A DNA stretch of 64,000 nt from Owenia fusiformis (lineage: Eukaryota > Annelida > Polychaeta > Sabellida > Oweniidae): positions 17,679,467 to 17,743,466 of the forward strand of contig CAIIXF020000002.1 in NCBI GenBank assembly GCA_903813345.2. The letters are read 5' to 3'. Both the position numbers and the translations under genes were made by a program. The notes under the pieces are model-generated. The model was given only the letters and a program-made list of their open reading frames with translations, was not told where the DNA came from and searched no databases. Shown here piece after piece: positions 25,001-36,701 of the stretch (its first letter is position 1; the number at the start of each line of letters is the position of its first letter).

Positions 25001-28000
25001 TGAGATTGATATATATTTCTCGCAATATGATATTTCTTAATCTTTATTCCATTTCAAATGTTATGATATTAAATGGCAATGACAATTTATTCAATATTAA
25101 AATCATTTGTTAATCAATATTAAAACTCAAGTCTTGAAGATCCAAATTAGAAAATCTAAATATACAATCCATGGGCTTCTAGTTGAAAGCCCATGTACAA
25201 TCTAAATCTAAACTTACAGGGTGTGAATCAGATAGATCCTCAAATGTGCCAAGTTTGCCCAACAGCTTCCTGTAGACAACAGCAGGGAAGTGAATATCTA
25301 GTATCACATTGTTATAGATGGCCAAACCAAGCACAATTCCGATGAGAGTAAACTGGCCATCATTTTCAAATGAGGTTGAATTGAACCAGAAGTTCCTGGT
25401 TTCTTCATCATATGTGAACATACCTATAAAATACATAGAACCACAAAATAATATTTCTGAATAAATGGATTTTGAGCACTGTAGAATTAAGGAAATACAG
25501 AAAGTTGTATCAAGTAGTACTGCATGTGAGGACACCTAAAGAACCCTATAGAGGGCCAAAAAGAACTTGGTACAACTTCTGTCTGTGAGGAAACCTTCGT
25601 GAGAGTTGTAGGTTGAATACAACTCTGTGTTCCCCAACATGATCTGTTCACTACACTTCATATACAAGTAAAGATGGGGAGAGATCAGAGACTATGACCT
25701 TTTTTGCATTATACTGTAAATACCAGGTACCAGTACATGTATTAAATATATCATGTTTTTCAGGTGTATGTGCAATAAAAACAGGTTAAAAATAAATAGT
25801 AAATACTATTTTTATTCAATGAAAAACAGATGTTTTCAAACACCTCTTCCCCACAACCACAATCAACATTTAACTTACCTATATCTGGATTAAAGATGGC
25901 TTCTACAACAAGTTGGAAGAACTCCTTCTGCACTCCTCCCTCATCAATACCTTGTTCACCCTCAAATTCAACATAGAGTTGTTTCTTTAAGTCAACTGGG
26001 TTGTCCATTGCAGCCATTTCAAGCTACAACATAATATATTGTGACCATTTGTTTAATCCATGTACATGTCATAGCATAGTCCAGCCCTCGGCATACCATG
26101 AGCTTGCCCCCAATATTATAGCTTTTTTGAGAGCCCAAATCAAGCTGATAATATCATACCTAAGTTCACCGAGGGATTGGGTCAGAATAATACCAGCCAT
26201 ACTGTATTCATTTTAAGTCATTTTTGATGTTCACATTTTTGCAAGATTTTCTGACTTCTAATATATTAAATACATACTAAAAACTAAGGATTCATCAAAA
26301 ACAGCATGAATTATTCTTTTGCAAACAAGAAATGTACTTTCTGACAATTATACAAATCAACAGATAGAGGTCTTTGTTTATGTAAAACATTTCCCTCAGC
26401 AAACACAGATCTTCCTTGTTTTGCAACATTTTTTGATTTCATATCTTTAACAGTGTACAACAAAGCCAAAGGATTTGGTTACAGAGGAAGCCTCAACCAA
26501 ACTTTTCTGGGATTATTAGAACCTACCCCGACTAAAGCGTCGTCTATAATGTGGTCCCTGCGTATCCGTATCCTCAGATATGGCATACTGGGGCCTCCGT
26601 GGACCAAACTTTGTAACATGGATGTCCTTCTTTCGTTAATCATTCGAATCCTATTGTCAAAATACATGCCCAAGTTTTTAGTAGCAGTTGTCAATATAAA
26701 CGAATGGTTCATGAAACTAAATTTATTGTTCTTGTAGTAAGGATAATCCTTATCCATTTCTATAGAGTCTGAATTTAAAGCCTCGTTTACAAATTCCATA
26801 TATGGTATTAATGGTTCCCGGCAATCAAGGACATTGACGCCAAGCTCTTTCCCTAATACATCTTCCTTTGGTGTTGTTTGTTCCTTGTCTCGCCCCACAG
26901 CCCCTTGAAGATAATCATGTATGCTTTCTTCCATCGCAGCTGCTGCTGATTTTTCGCGTTCTAAGACAACGGGGGTGTCCATTTTCCCGCCGTATATACA
27001 AGCATAGTAAAGAATTTTCAAAACTTTTACGGCAGATGTGATAGCTTCACAGTCATTCACAATATTCATGCTGCTCCATTGTCCTGTTATCACTTTGACT
27101 GTAATAAGCTGCTGTAATGATTCCAAAAAGGATCTCAGTTTGTCTACAGGGTACTTTGACCATATGCGAGCTAAATGGGCCTGTCCGGCTACAGGTAACA
27201 GTCCTATGGTTTTACACAATGTGGGAAAGGCTTCTTCGATAAATTCTGGACTATGCAAACAGGGGATTTCCATCAAAATCAAGAATATATTGAGAATTTT
27301 TGGATTCCGTTCATAAGCATTGTGATATTGAATGTCCATCTGCATACCACCACGTGGTAGATATATTAAAGCGTTGATCAATGAAGGCTGAAATGGTAAC
27401 TCAGGCAGGCTAAATAGTTCTTTGAACGTTCTTCTAACTGCTTCAATATCCACTGTAGTGCTATTATCTTCAACTACAGCTTTAGTTTTGGTAGTGTTGG
27501 CAGAAGTGTCTACATTTTCCCTCACTTTTACACCTGCTAAGTCATCATCAGAATCACCAGATGGATTGTTCTTTACGGCTTCACTTTCACTCAATACAGA
27601 CTTGCCTGATTCCGATTTTAACACATCTGATGTCTCTGAGTTCAAATTAGCCGTGTCAGATTTTGGAATATTTGATTTTCCAGTGCAAGGTTCTGATTGG
27701 TCACTACAATCTGTTTGTTCTTCTGATTCGTCCTTATCTTTGTCTTCATCTTCAAGTTGTGCGTTCATTTCTTCTTTACTTGGTTGGATCTGGAAACTGA
27801 GCTCTAGCGACTCCTGGTTATTGAAGACGCTCCCAATAATACGTATGAGTTGAGACCAGTTTTTGGTGGCTTTACATTCCTCTATGATGGCTGCAACTTT
27901 CGCTTCTGTCAAGTATGGAGTTTCCTTCTTGGCTGTAAAGACATAATATATTGTATATATGTTATCTAAAAAAGCAAATAACAAGGCATTAACATGCAAA

Positions 28001-31000
28001 ATGTCACCACCATTTGTTACAGATACCAACCGCCGATCCCCAACCACCGTCACAAAAATGGAGACCATAACAATATCACCACCTTTTGATGGTGACATAA
28101 AAAATTATCTAAAAACTGGATCAATGACACTAAAAAGGACGGCATTAGAATATAACATAGGCTCAAAAATAAATTCATAAAATGTCATGGGATGAAAATG
28201 TTTTTGAATTTGGTTTCATATCCTTCATTATTTGAAGATCTTCTTAAAATGCAAGTTTTACAAAATGTTGATTTACTTACCTGGTGGAGAAGGGGTCTTT
28301 TTATTTTTATGAGCACTCTCAATAGGTGGTGCTTTGGTAGAGCTAGAGGCCCCTGAAGTGGAAGGTGAGTCAGTGGAGGCATCTGGTGACAATTTCTCTG
28401 GGACTTTTGCAATCTTTGTGGGAGTGTCCTCACATATTGGAGCTTTTTCTGGAAAAGTCAAATCATAAATTTAATTGAACTTATTTCATCAGTGAAAAAA
28501 CATTATGTTCCAACATTTTAATCAGCATATTTTTCACACTATTTCACTTTTATTAACTACATGTATATTGGGGCCCAGAATACTGGTAAACCCCTATCTA
28601 TACACGCAGCAAGTGTTAAAGGAATGGGGGAGGAAAGACCCTTTTTAGGCATGATGCTTCTTTGCAATTCTTTAAAAAAAATTAGATAAAAATAAAAACA
28701 TAAGGCATTTACATGCAAAATGTCACCACCTGCCAATTGCTACTGATGCCATAAGAATTTGTTACAGAAGTCGAATACCAACCGTCGTCCCCAAAAAAGT
28801 TGGAGACCATAACAATATGATGGTGACATAACAGATTGATCCCAGGGGCGTAATATGAGACTAGTCTCTTTGTTGAGGGTAATAAAGGTTGATGAAACCA
28901 TTGGATGTCTAATTGAAAGAAGAATAATTTATCATTGTAAAGGGTGAGTCAAAAAAGGTAGCCCAAACAAATGTATGTTGATAACTCAGTCATTCAGCAT
29001 GGGTTTAAAATAATATTTGGCACAATTGAACCTTGTTAAATGCTTTTTTCATTCTTAAGTCTCATTGGTCTATTGTGACAAATATGACACTAGACCCATG
29101 CAGGATGACTGAGTTATCAAGATTTGTTTGGGTTACCTTTTTGGCTACCTTGTAAAAAGTAACACCCTGGAACCATGATCAGATTAGAATGTTTGGACAA
29201 CAGGCAGAATAGATGGAAATTTTTACATAGTGACAAAGGTCGAAAAAAATCGATACAAAAATTGCTTGAGAAAATCACACATTGTCTGCAGCTTATCAAA
29301 GACTTGATGACGTTGAAACCATGTAAGGTAAAAGTGACTGACATTTCCTCTAATAATGGACTTCAAAATAGATTTCTAGTTCCTTGTAATTCATATTCAT
29401 AGTCTTAAGCAGTTAATTATTAAATAGATATTAAGTGTAAGAGATGTTTTATCAATAAGTTAATCTAATATTGCTATGCACCAAGAAAACCTAGAAATTC
29501 GAGACAGGGACGTAGCTAGGATAGTTAAAATAGACAAGGCATCAAAGAAAGAAGTCTGAAACGAAGTCAAAAATATTTTATCCAAAACCAATTCTATGTT
29601 ATTTAGAAATCCAGATTCAATAAAACCTGTACATTTGAACATTAAATTTGAAAACCTTTCAAAATGAATGTTTTTTCTGGTTCATCTTTTTAACCTGCCA
29701 TAGATGATATCATGTTAAGTCTTCAAAATGTAAACAACATCAATATGAACATTTTTGTCAGGTTCTAGCGGCATTCAGATTAGACAGGTTTTACTGAATA
29801 AATTGTCAGTAAATCTTCAATATTTTACGACAAATCTCAACTACATGTAGTTTAGAATCTTAAAGAGAGGTTGTATTCTGTTGCATAGACAAAATTGATA
29901 TCTAGTCTTCCAGAAAATGATTTAACCCCTTCCCACATTGTGCAGAATACGTACCTTTAAACAGCTGTATTGCTTGCACACCAGCCTGATTCCTCGTTAG
30001 GTCCTTCATGTAAAACTGACCACTGGAGGCACAGTATTTATTGGAGCATGACGTATCTCCACAGCCCTCCGTCAGTTGGAAGAAATACTTCTCGATGAGT
30101 TGTTTAGCTGCTGCTCTTTTCCTGGAAGGATTCAATAAAGTTGCATTGATTTGGGGTTAAATTATGTTCTCTTTCACCACTCATTAGTCCACCATATCCA
30201 AGGCATTGATCTACCCAGGAGTTTTTCTTAACAATAAATGCTCAAAATCCTAATTTTACATGTTTTGGTCATACATCTTAAATCTGGATCTTTTTTGGGT
30301 AGCCCACAGATATTAAACAGGGTCATGTAACATTCTTTATTGACATTAAATATATTTATTTATTTTCTTGATCTTTATTTGAGATAAGATTAGACATGAT
30401 CTTATTTGCGATGCTAGAAGTTAGAACTTTATTATTTCAGTAGTATATATTCAATAATGCCTGTTTTCCAAGATTTTTTTTAAAATTCGAAGTGGATGAA
30501 AATTGTTTATCATTTGAGTGCACTCCATTCTCTGAAATATCAAATAGGAGCATCCCGCCGATCGCCAACTGCCGCCACAAAAAACGGAGACCATAACAAA
30601 ATGTCACCACTTCTTGGTGATGACATAAAAACACTGGGTATATCACTGATAAAGTGACATCTCAAGCATCTTTAACTGTTCCAGATATATCCACCAACAC
30701 ACACACCCACAAATAGCAAATCAACTATGTACTGGTTAGGTCAAATAAACCATTATGGTAACATAACAAAAAATATTTTATTAATTTGTTTACAACTACA
30801 GGAGGTCTAGATGGATTGTTTACTTCAACAGTTGGTATTCTGATCTTTAAAAGTACAGTACATGATGAACTCAGAAATAGCAAGTTACTAAATATACAAA
30901 GCAAGGATGTACAGTATTTGTCTTTAATTTAGCGAGCATTTTAATTTGTAAATAGTCTCAAAATTCTCAGGAATTCAACTTGTTTTTCGATTGGTGAAAT

Positions 31001-34000
31001 TCTGATAATATGATGGTCAGGGTCGTTTAAACTGTTTAATTTAGAGTATTTTGAATTGTGTTCAACAACAATTAAACCGGATTAGACAGGAGGGTATATG
31101 ATAGATCGCCAAATTAGGAGCAACAAATTAAAGACAAATACAGTAGCCTACATCATAAAACAGAATCTAATCTAGATCCTTTGTCAAGAGTTTAATATTG
31201 TTTAATATTGTATTGAGGTCTGCTAATATATTCTTTCAATAAAAAATCTTTTAATGAGACTTTTCTTGATCTCATGAATATGCTTTACAAAATTAACCAG
31301 GTACAATTTGATTGGTTCTCAAGACTCAAAATCACCTATCGAATGTAGTACACGACATACATGTTTATACCTATTTACAGCTGACACTCATTACACATTC
31401 CATATTCTTTTCAGCATCAAAACAGTACAATAACAAGGCATTAAGGTACAGCTGGAAAGTAACATTTTGGTAAAAAATTGCTATACCAGCACATGTTATT
31501 TTCTGGTACAAAATAAAGTATGAAGACATGTCTCAATTGCCTTGCTCTTTAAAGGCCCCATGTAAAGTTTAAACCACTTTGGCTTATATTGTAGTCTTAC
31601 CCAATGTTATCAAAGTGTGATATGTGAAACTTTTTTTTTAAATTTCAAAAAGTGGTTTTTGATAGACTTTTTGTTCCCAAATTTGTGAATTTATTTAAAA
31701 CCAACTTTTAGAGGTCACTCATATCTTCTAATTAGCCACAATTCATACCAATGCAGCATTCATCCTCCCATGTTTTTGCCAAAAAAATTAAGAAAATCGG
31801 TTCATAAATAAGCGAGAAATGAACTTACCAGTGCATGAAAATGGTTCCGAGAAAAATGCATTTCAAAATTTTAGTTCTCATAGAAACCAATGGTACTGAT
31901 ATCTAAAACATAATTTATTCTTCCTTTTAACCTGGTTAGACAATCAACATTGGTTTTCAGGAAAGTCTAACATATTTAGAAAAGATTGACATCGAAAAAA
32001 AAGATTCAATTTTTTTCAAAAATGTTTGGTACCTTGGTGACATCACTAATGTTTCAAAATATTTTTGATATGCTAAAACATTGAAGTGGCCCATTAAATA
32101 TGGCATTTTATTATTGAAATAGTGTGTCCTTTGTTCAACCTTTGCATTGGTGTTAAAAAGATAATCTTTTTTGAAATGCATTAAGAAATATTTGATGATT
32201 AAGAAATTTCAACTTTTTTTGAAAAATGGCGGGAAATTTGAATATTTGAGAAATGAAATGCTCACAACTTTTTTTTCAAAAAATTTTTTTTGTTCAAAAA
32301 TCTCTAAAATCACTTTTTAAGTCCTGACAAGTAGTAAATGAATGATAAAAAAATATTTTCAAACTTTAGACGGGGACTTTAAGAATATCTAGTAGGAGTT
32401 CAATGGGAACTCCAGGAAATTCGGATATTTCACACTTTCTATTTTTCCAAATTCTCTTTCAAAGTTTCCAGACAACACATTGACCTGTTTCCAGGTTTAC
32501 TAAAAGTAGACAGTGTCATGGTACTTTCCTGAAAAAAGCAAGGAAATACACACATGACTTCATACTTAATTTTGTACCAGAAAATAACATGTGCAGGTAT
32601 AGCAATTTTTTACCAAAATGTTACTTTCCAGCTGAACCTTAACATGCAAAATGTCACCACCTAGTTGCTCACAATATTTTGAGTTCAATGACTTGATAGA
32701 AGGTCATTGAAGGTCAAGTCTTAAATCTAAAAATCAGATTTGAAATTCTGAGAACTTGTAGATGATTTTGAAAAAAAAAATTGGTCAATTTGGAGCAAGT
32801 TGAAAAATACCTTTTTTGACCTTGAGAAGGTCATTAAAGGGTTTCATTAGCAACAGGCGATTTTCACTGGTTGTTTTTCAACTTTTCCATGTTAAATTTA
32901 TTTTGTTTTCATTTGCTAAGCTGTTGTGAGAAATTCAAGTGAAACACCTGAATCTTAAGTCAGATTTTAACTTTTGAGAACTTGTAGATAATTTTGAAAA
33001 AAATGGTCAATTTGAAGCAAGTTGAAAAATACCTTTTTAACCGTTTTTGACCTTGACCAGGTCAGTGAACATCAAACCTAAAATGTTAAGTCAGATTTGA
33101 GCCTCTGAGAACTTGTAGATGACTTCAAAAAAATATTTGGTCAATTTGAAGCAGGTTGAAAAATAACTTTTCAACCTGTTTTTGTACAGTACTTCAGAAG
33201 GTTGAAGTGAAGGTCATATCTCAAATCTAAAGTCGGATTTGAACTTCCAAGAACCTGGAGATGATTTTGAGAAAAAATGAAGTCAGTCTAAACAGTATTT
33301 GTTAAGTTATAAGTTGTAAGAATTTGTTACAGAAGCCAATCTCTATTTGTTACAGAGACTGGAATTCTACTGGTAGCCTCTCTGGATTTGAGGGTAACTT
33401 TGTTCAATAATAGGCAAAAATCAATTCAATGTGAGGAATACTAGTTTTACCATGTTTGGCAAAATTCATATAGTTAAAACACTCAACAAATGCTTTTCAA
33501 TGCAGTCAAATTGGGTCAACATTGCTTCTAATTTTGTTTCTAAGCCTTAAATATCTCTTGAAACTATCTTAACCTAAATGAGAATTGGGAGGTTATTTCT
33601 CCATCAGAAATTGTCAATTTGAATGTTGCCCCTTGTTAAGAAAAATATTCTAGGGAGATCATGTGACATTCAAAGATGGGTAGGCATTTTATAGTAGAAT
33701 CATGACGACATTCTACATATCCTACGTTCAGAATTATGTTCACCACACAAATGCTTTTAATTTTGATTGTCATGTCACAAAGAAAATACACATATTGTAT
33801 GTAGTTAAAAAGTGTCACAAATGCACAAATACTTACATGGTTTCAGAGTTCTGGGATTGAGGTTTTCCTGAGGGCGCCTGAGAGGATGATAGGTCAGTAC
33901 TGGAAAAATAAAGAAAATATGTCAGGTCAACAATTGGTTAATGAAAACACAGAATTAAAACCCTGCACTAAGGGCTTATGTGAAAAAGTCTGTCTACCTC

Positions 34001-35485
34001 GGTGCAGATCAAACCCAGACCCCTCATTTTCCAGGTGATAACTTGCTTCTAGTCAGCACTCAATAGGCCAGATTTAGACATAACCTTCAGACAAATACAG
34101 GGTGGGCCAAAAAAACGCCACTTTTTTTCAAAATGCTATAACTTTTTAATTTTTGAGTTGTTATCTAGAACACTTTTACTTGACTAAAATATGTCACCAG
34201 CGTCTCACTTAAACATGTGGTGTGCCATGAGAAATAAGCATAATTTTCAAAATGTTCCTGAACTGATATGGCCTGATGATCGCCAAGCTAATAGTCCTGA
34301 TGCAATTGCAAACCCCAGTGAGTATAGGGTATGGGAAGGTCTCCAGGAGATTGTATGAAGGCACTCAATCTAGAAAATTGCTCAACTAAAGCTGATAATT
34401 AAGACAGGTTGAAAAAACCTACCTAACATTTCATTGATACTGCTATATCAGCGAGGCGACTAAAACTAAAATATATCATCAGATAGGGTGGCGGACCAAT
34501 TGAACTCCTCTTTTAAATCAGATATAATCCAAGTTGAAGGACTTGTTACATTATATTATTATTAAGAACCCCAACATTTTGTTACCGAAACGGTTCCAGC
34601 GTAAACGAGTAGATCACCAGTGTGAAAGAGTTAAAAGAAATATTTTGATTCAAAAGTTTGAAGATGGTGGCTTAGAGATGTTAAATATGAAACATTTACA
34701 AAGTGCTCTATTGTTAAAATGGATCGCAAGTCTTGCAAGTCCAGGATCTGGTGCCTGGCGGCATATTCCTATGTTGTATTTTGACAAGTTGGGGAAAATT
34801 GTAGTGTTTTCAATAGCTCTGTAGGTATTAGGGAGTTTTTAGGCATTGTACATATTAAGAATCAGTTTTACCATACTTTGTTAACTGTTTGGTTAGAAAA
34901 TAACAAGGAGACATTACCAAATGATAATTTATGGAACAACAAATTATTTTTGTACAGAAATAAGCCTTTATTTTTTGAAAGGTGGTCTTATTGTAGAATT
35001 AATTTTGTAAGTGACATTATTAACAAAACTGGTCAGTTATTTTCAAAGACCGCAGATCACTAGTACGAGGGTCATATTTTTGGGTGGTCATTTTTTTGAT
35101 GTGCCATTTTTGGCTCGTGTCTTATCTTCCCATTTATCCTTTGAGCCTACTACCAATAGGGGCTGGATCTGGCTCCGGATCTGTGAGGCAAATTAGAAGG
35201 AGGTGTCAAATTACTACACAGAAGTTGATTTTGAACTGTGAAGTGCAGACATGACTTCAAAATCACCATAAAGAACAGTGATATTCATTTTTTCCAAGCT
35301 AACATAATACCATATTTGTGATGATAATCCATGATCTGATCAATCCAATTTACTGAACACACCTGGCTGTCAGCTCGGTAGAGTAAAATCCAATGAAAAC
35401 TGAGTGAAAAAAGAGGATTCAAAACTCACTTTGCAGCTTGTGCTCCTTCCTCTCTCTCCTCACTCTGGTTGTCGTTTGAGCTCAT
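22011..35485 (-). CDS. UBE3A: UBE3A (E6AP), HECT-type E3 ubiquitin ligase, complete
   Basis: The ligase accepts ubiquitin from an E2 onto its HECT cysteine and transfers it to substrates. Twelve coding exons on the minus strand: 35430-35485, 33837-33899, 29955-30121, 28281-28448, 26527-27932, 25879-26023, 25218-25423, 24802-24966, 24216-24371, 23229-23302, 22514-22657 and 22011-22131. They total 2871 nt (956 residues plus stop) with all phases consistent. Met40 ([20 protein letters not shown]) matches the start of human isoform 1, so this protein has a 39-residue Ser/Gln-rich extension. The AZUL zinc finger keeps [12 protein letters not shown] and a later Cys (APICED). The large exon holds a poly-acidic stretch and the conserved middle region. 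HECT motifs are present: [30 protein letters not shown], and [12 protein letters not shown] with catalytic Cys924, ending AKGFGML. The start ATG is chosen because it is first in frame and followed by a clean donor. The introns contain several transposons. Confidence 0.96.
22308..22425. repeat. Dispersed repeat copy (TTGTTACAGA...GTTGGAGAC family)
   Basis: Contains TTTGTTACAGACGC, CCGCCATCGACAAAAAAGTTGGAGAC and GGGGGTGACAATGACATAAAA. The same pieces recur in the same order at 28.0, 28.7, 30.5 and 39.7 kb. It lies in a UBE3A intron. The family is not identified; it is non-coding. Confidence 0.6.
23287..23740 (-). repeat. 40-bp minisatellite built from a UBE3A splice acceptor
   Basis: GAAGTCAAGATTCT recurs every 40 bp at 23291, 23331 and onward to 23691 (11 occurrences). 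The first occurrence is the genuine exon boundary: on the minus strand TATTGTAG|AATCTTGACTTC is the acceptor of exon 23229-23302. Nearly every following unit reads TATTGCAG|AATCTTGACTTC, so each contains an acceptor-like site plus the first ~14 coding bases. The array ends in a degraded unit near 23740. Confidence 0.92.
27975..28110. repeat. Dispersed repeat copy containing the empty TTAA site
   Basis: The sequence ACAAGGCATTAACATGCAAA followed by ATGTCACCACC, TTTGTTACAGA and GGAGACCATAACAATATCACC belongs to the same family as 22308, 28695 and 39676. The TTAA at 27989-27992 is uninterrupted here but carries a 1.2-kb insertion in the copy at 31.4/32.6 kb. Confidence 0.75.
28690..28835. repeat. 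Dispersed repeat copy, same family
   Basis: Contains AAGGCATTTACATGCAAA, ATGTCACCACC, TTTGTTACAGAAG and GTTGGAGACCATAACAATA, in the same order and orientation as the copy at 27975. It lies in a UBE3A intron. Confidence 0.7.
28938..29154. mobile_element. MITE, GAGTCAAAAAAGGTAGCCC family
   Basis: A 217-bp element. Left-end bases GGGTGAGTCAAAAAAGGTAG are mirrored by a right end with ATTTGTTTGGGTTACCTTTT. GATAACTCAGTCATTCAGCA is found inverted near the right end. The same family is at 52751-53298 and 58340-58693, with single ends near 6230 and 34100. Confidence 0.85.
30545..30635. repeat. Dispersed repeat copy, short
   Basis: Contains CGCCGATCGCCAACTGCCGC, CGGAGACCATAACAAAATGT and GGTGATGACATAAAA, as in the 27975 copy. 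UBE3A intron. Confidence 0.6.
31441..32642. mobile_element. 1.2-kb non-autonomous TTAA-target transposon (piggyBac-like)
   Basis: Long inverted ends of about 100 bp: the left TTAAGGTACAGCTGGAAAGT continues with AACATTTTGGTAAAAAATTG, mirrored at the right end before 32642. TTAA lies at both borders. Flanks ACAAGGCA and CATGCAAAATGTCACCACC are contiguous (with one TTAA) at 27981-28010, which gives an in-window empty site. No transposase-like ORF is visible inside. TTAA duplication points to the piggyBac superfamily, but terminal bases alone do not prove it. Confidence 0.85.
32690..33290. repeat. Diverged tandem repeat inside a dispersed element
   Basis: Four imperfect units carry 'TCTGAGAACTTGTAGATGA', 'TTTGGTCAATTTGAAGCA' and 'GTTGAAAAATACC' in order, with variable spacing. 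They are preceded by ATGTCACCACC (32650) and followed by GAATTTGTTACAGAAG (33325), so the array is the interior of one member of the dispersed repeat family. UBE3A intron. Confidence 0.7.
34610..35075 (+). pseudogene. 3' fragment of a non-LTR retrotransposon ORF
   Basis: One frame encodes [20 protein letters not shown] followed by an ALLLKWIAS segment. After a break, another encodes [20 protein letters not shown] and [11 protein letters not shown]. Together these match the C-terminal part of L1/CR1-like reverse-transcriptase polyproteins in many invertebrates (pattern N-x-L-I-Q-K-x-x-D-G-G-L, then a W...G-I-x-x-V-x-D-L-like segment). It is frameshifted and truncated, and lies in UBE3A intron 1 on the opposite strand. 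Confidence 0.65.
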
Positions 35486-35949
35486 ACGAGTAACTGAACA
35501 TATATAAAATGAGGTGGTTGGATAAATTAAATCGCCGTCAGATAGGACGTGCTAAAAACAAAAATATGAAAACCAGTTTTTCAGATTTTCGGCTCGTCCA
35601 TTTTTGGAAATTTTCAAGTAACGCTGTTCCGAGAACTTACAATATCACTCATCTAAAGTCAACTATAATAGCATAACATAATAAATTTTAGTTTTTGAAA
35701 GAATCGACTAAACCAACATTTGCTCTAGTAAAAGAATTGAAACAAAATTGATTTTCAAAACGTTTGCGCATATTTTGCGCAAAATTAGAATATCATCTTT
35801 AGATGTGATTTAGATACTTAAATATGAAATACAATCATCATTCTAATATTGAAAAATACCGTTTTATCTTTTTTATTTTGAAATCGAATTTATTAACCAT
35901 AGAGATTGATTTTATTTGTTTTGCGCGCATGATGTTGTTTTTATTCAAA
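35486..35949. promoter_or_regulatory. Candidate bidirectional promoter, UBE3A / small ORF
   Basis: The 464 bp between the UBE3A start codon (35485, minus) and the start codon at 35950 (plus). No TATA box is obvious. It contains GCGCATATTTTGCGCAAAAT around 35766. The arrangement suggests a shared promoter if the downstream ORF is real. Confidence 0.35.
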
Positions 35950-36377
35950 ATGGCAGCGCCCAGGTAAGTAAAATTACACGTCAATTTTTCATTGAATAAA
36001 TGGTAATTTATTCAAGTTGTACGACATATTGCATACATTTAGTGTGATCGCCAATCAAACTACATTGTACTCATGATCTACAAAAAAGAATTGTTAGTTG
36101 TTCTCTCTTGAAATGATAATATCGAGCAAAAGAAAAAATATTCAAATAATTTCTTGATTTATTTTTCTATATTTTTTTCATTTTGACCAGACCTCAGCCA
36201 GGTACCTCTTCTTTGTGTCTAGGTTCAATGAATATGCACAACGAGAATACACAAAATCTTCGGAAAATTTATTTTTCTTTGATTTTGGAGTCAGTTTCAC
36301 ATGTCATACCTGAAACGATGGGTACTGTTGTTACTTACTTCGGTCCAAAGTCTTCTCTATATTCGGGCTTTGAGTAG
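35950..36377 (+). CDS. Unrecognised 66-residue protein, two exons, divergent from UBE3A
   Basis: Exon 1 is 35950-35963 (ATGGCAGCGCCCAG|GTAAGT, with a good donor). Exon 2 is 36191-36377, after a pyrimidine-rich tract and CAG, ending in TAG. The joined ORF has 66 residues, starting MAAPRPQPGTSSLCLGSMNM, with a mildly hydrophobic centre (IYFSLILESVSHVIPETMG) and an end with TYFGPKSSLYSGFE. I do not recognise the family. It has no clear signal peptide or membrane helix. In its favour are the MAAP start, strong splice signals, and a head-to-head position 464 bp from a housekeeping gene. It could also be 5' exons of a longer transcript. Confidence 0.45.
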
Positions 36378-36460
36378 AAAGATTGAGCTGCCTTGGTATT
36401 GTGAATATTGTAAATCATTTTGTCACACGCACAGTAAATACGGCATAATAATATGAAATA

Positions 36461-36701
36461 TACAGTTGGGGACAAAAATAAATGACAGGTCGATTTTCGA
36501 TCACCATTTCCTAATTATGGTGGTCTGAAAGCCCATAATTTCCAATATTGTCTAGATATATATCCCTTAAAATTTGTATATTTTACATTTTGTATAATCT
36601 CATCCACTGATGTATGGCCTCTTGTAAATTCTCTTATTTTTAACATGGGAAATCCTCACTTCAGCAAATCCACCTGTCATTTATTTATGTCCCCAACTGT
36701 A
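36461..36701. mobile_element. MITE with Tc1-like ends
   Basis: The left TACAGTTGGGGACAAAAATA and right end (reverse complement TACAGTTGGGGACATAAATA) extend to ~30-bp inverted repeats including AATGACAGGT. TA borders, 241 bp, no ORF. Confidence 0.9.

Noticed and set aside
27422-27853. 143-codon plus-strand ORF rich in Ser/Leu
   Set aside because: It is the antisense shadow of the acidic, Ser-rich part of the large UBE3A exon.
28185-28433. 82-codon minus-strand ORF, Pro/Leu rich
   Set aside because: Out-of-frame reading of UBE3A exon 28281-28448, whose correct frame continues both neighbours.
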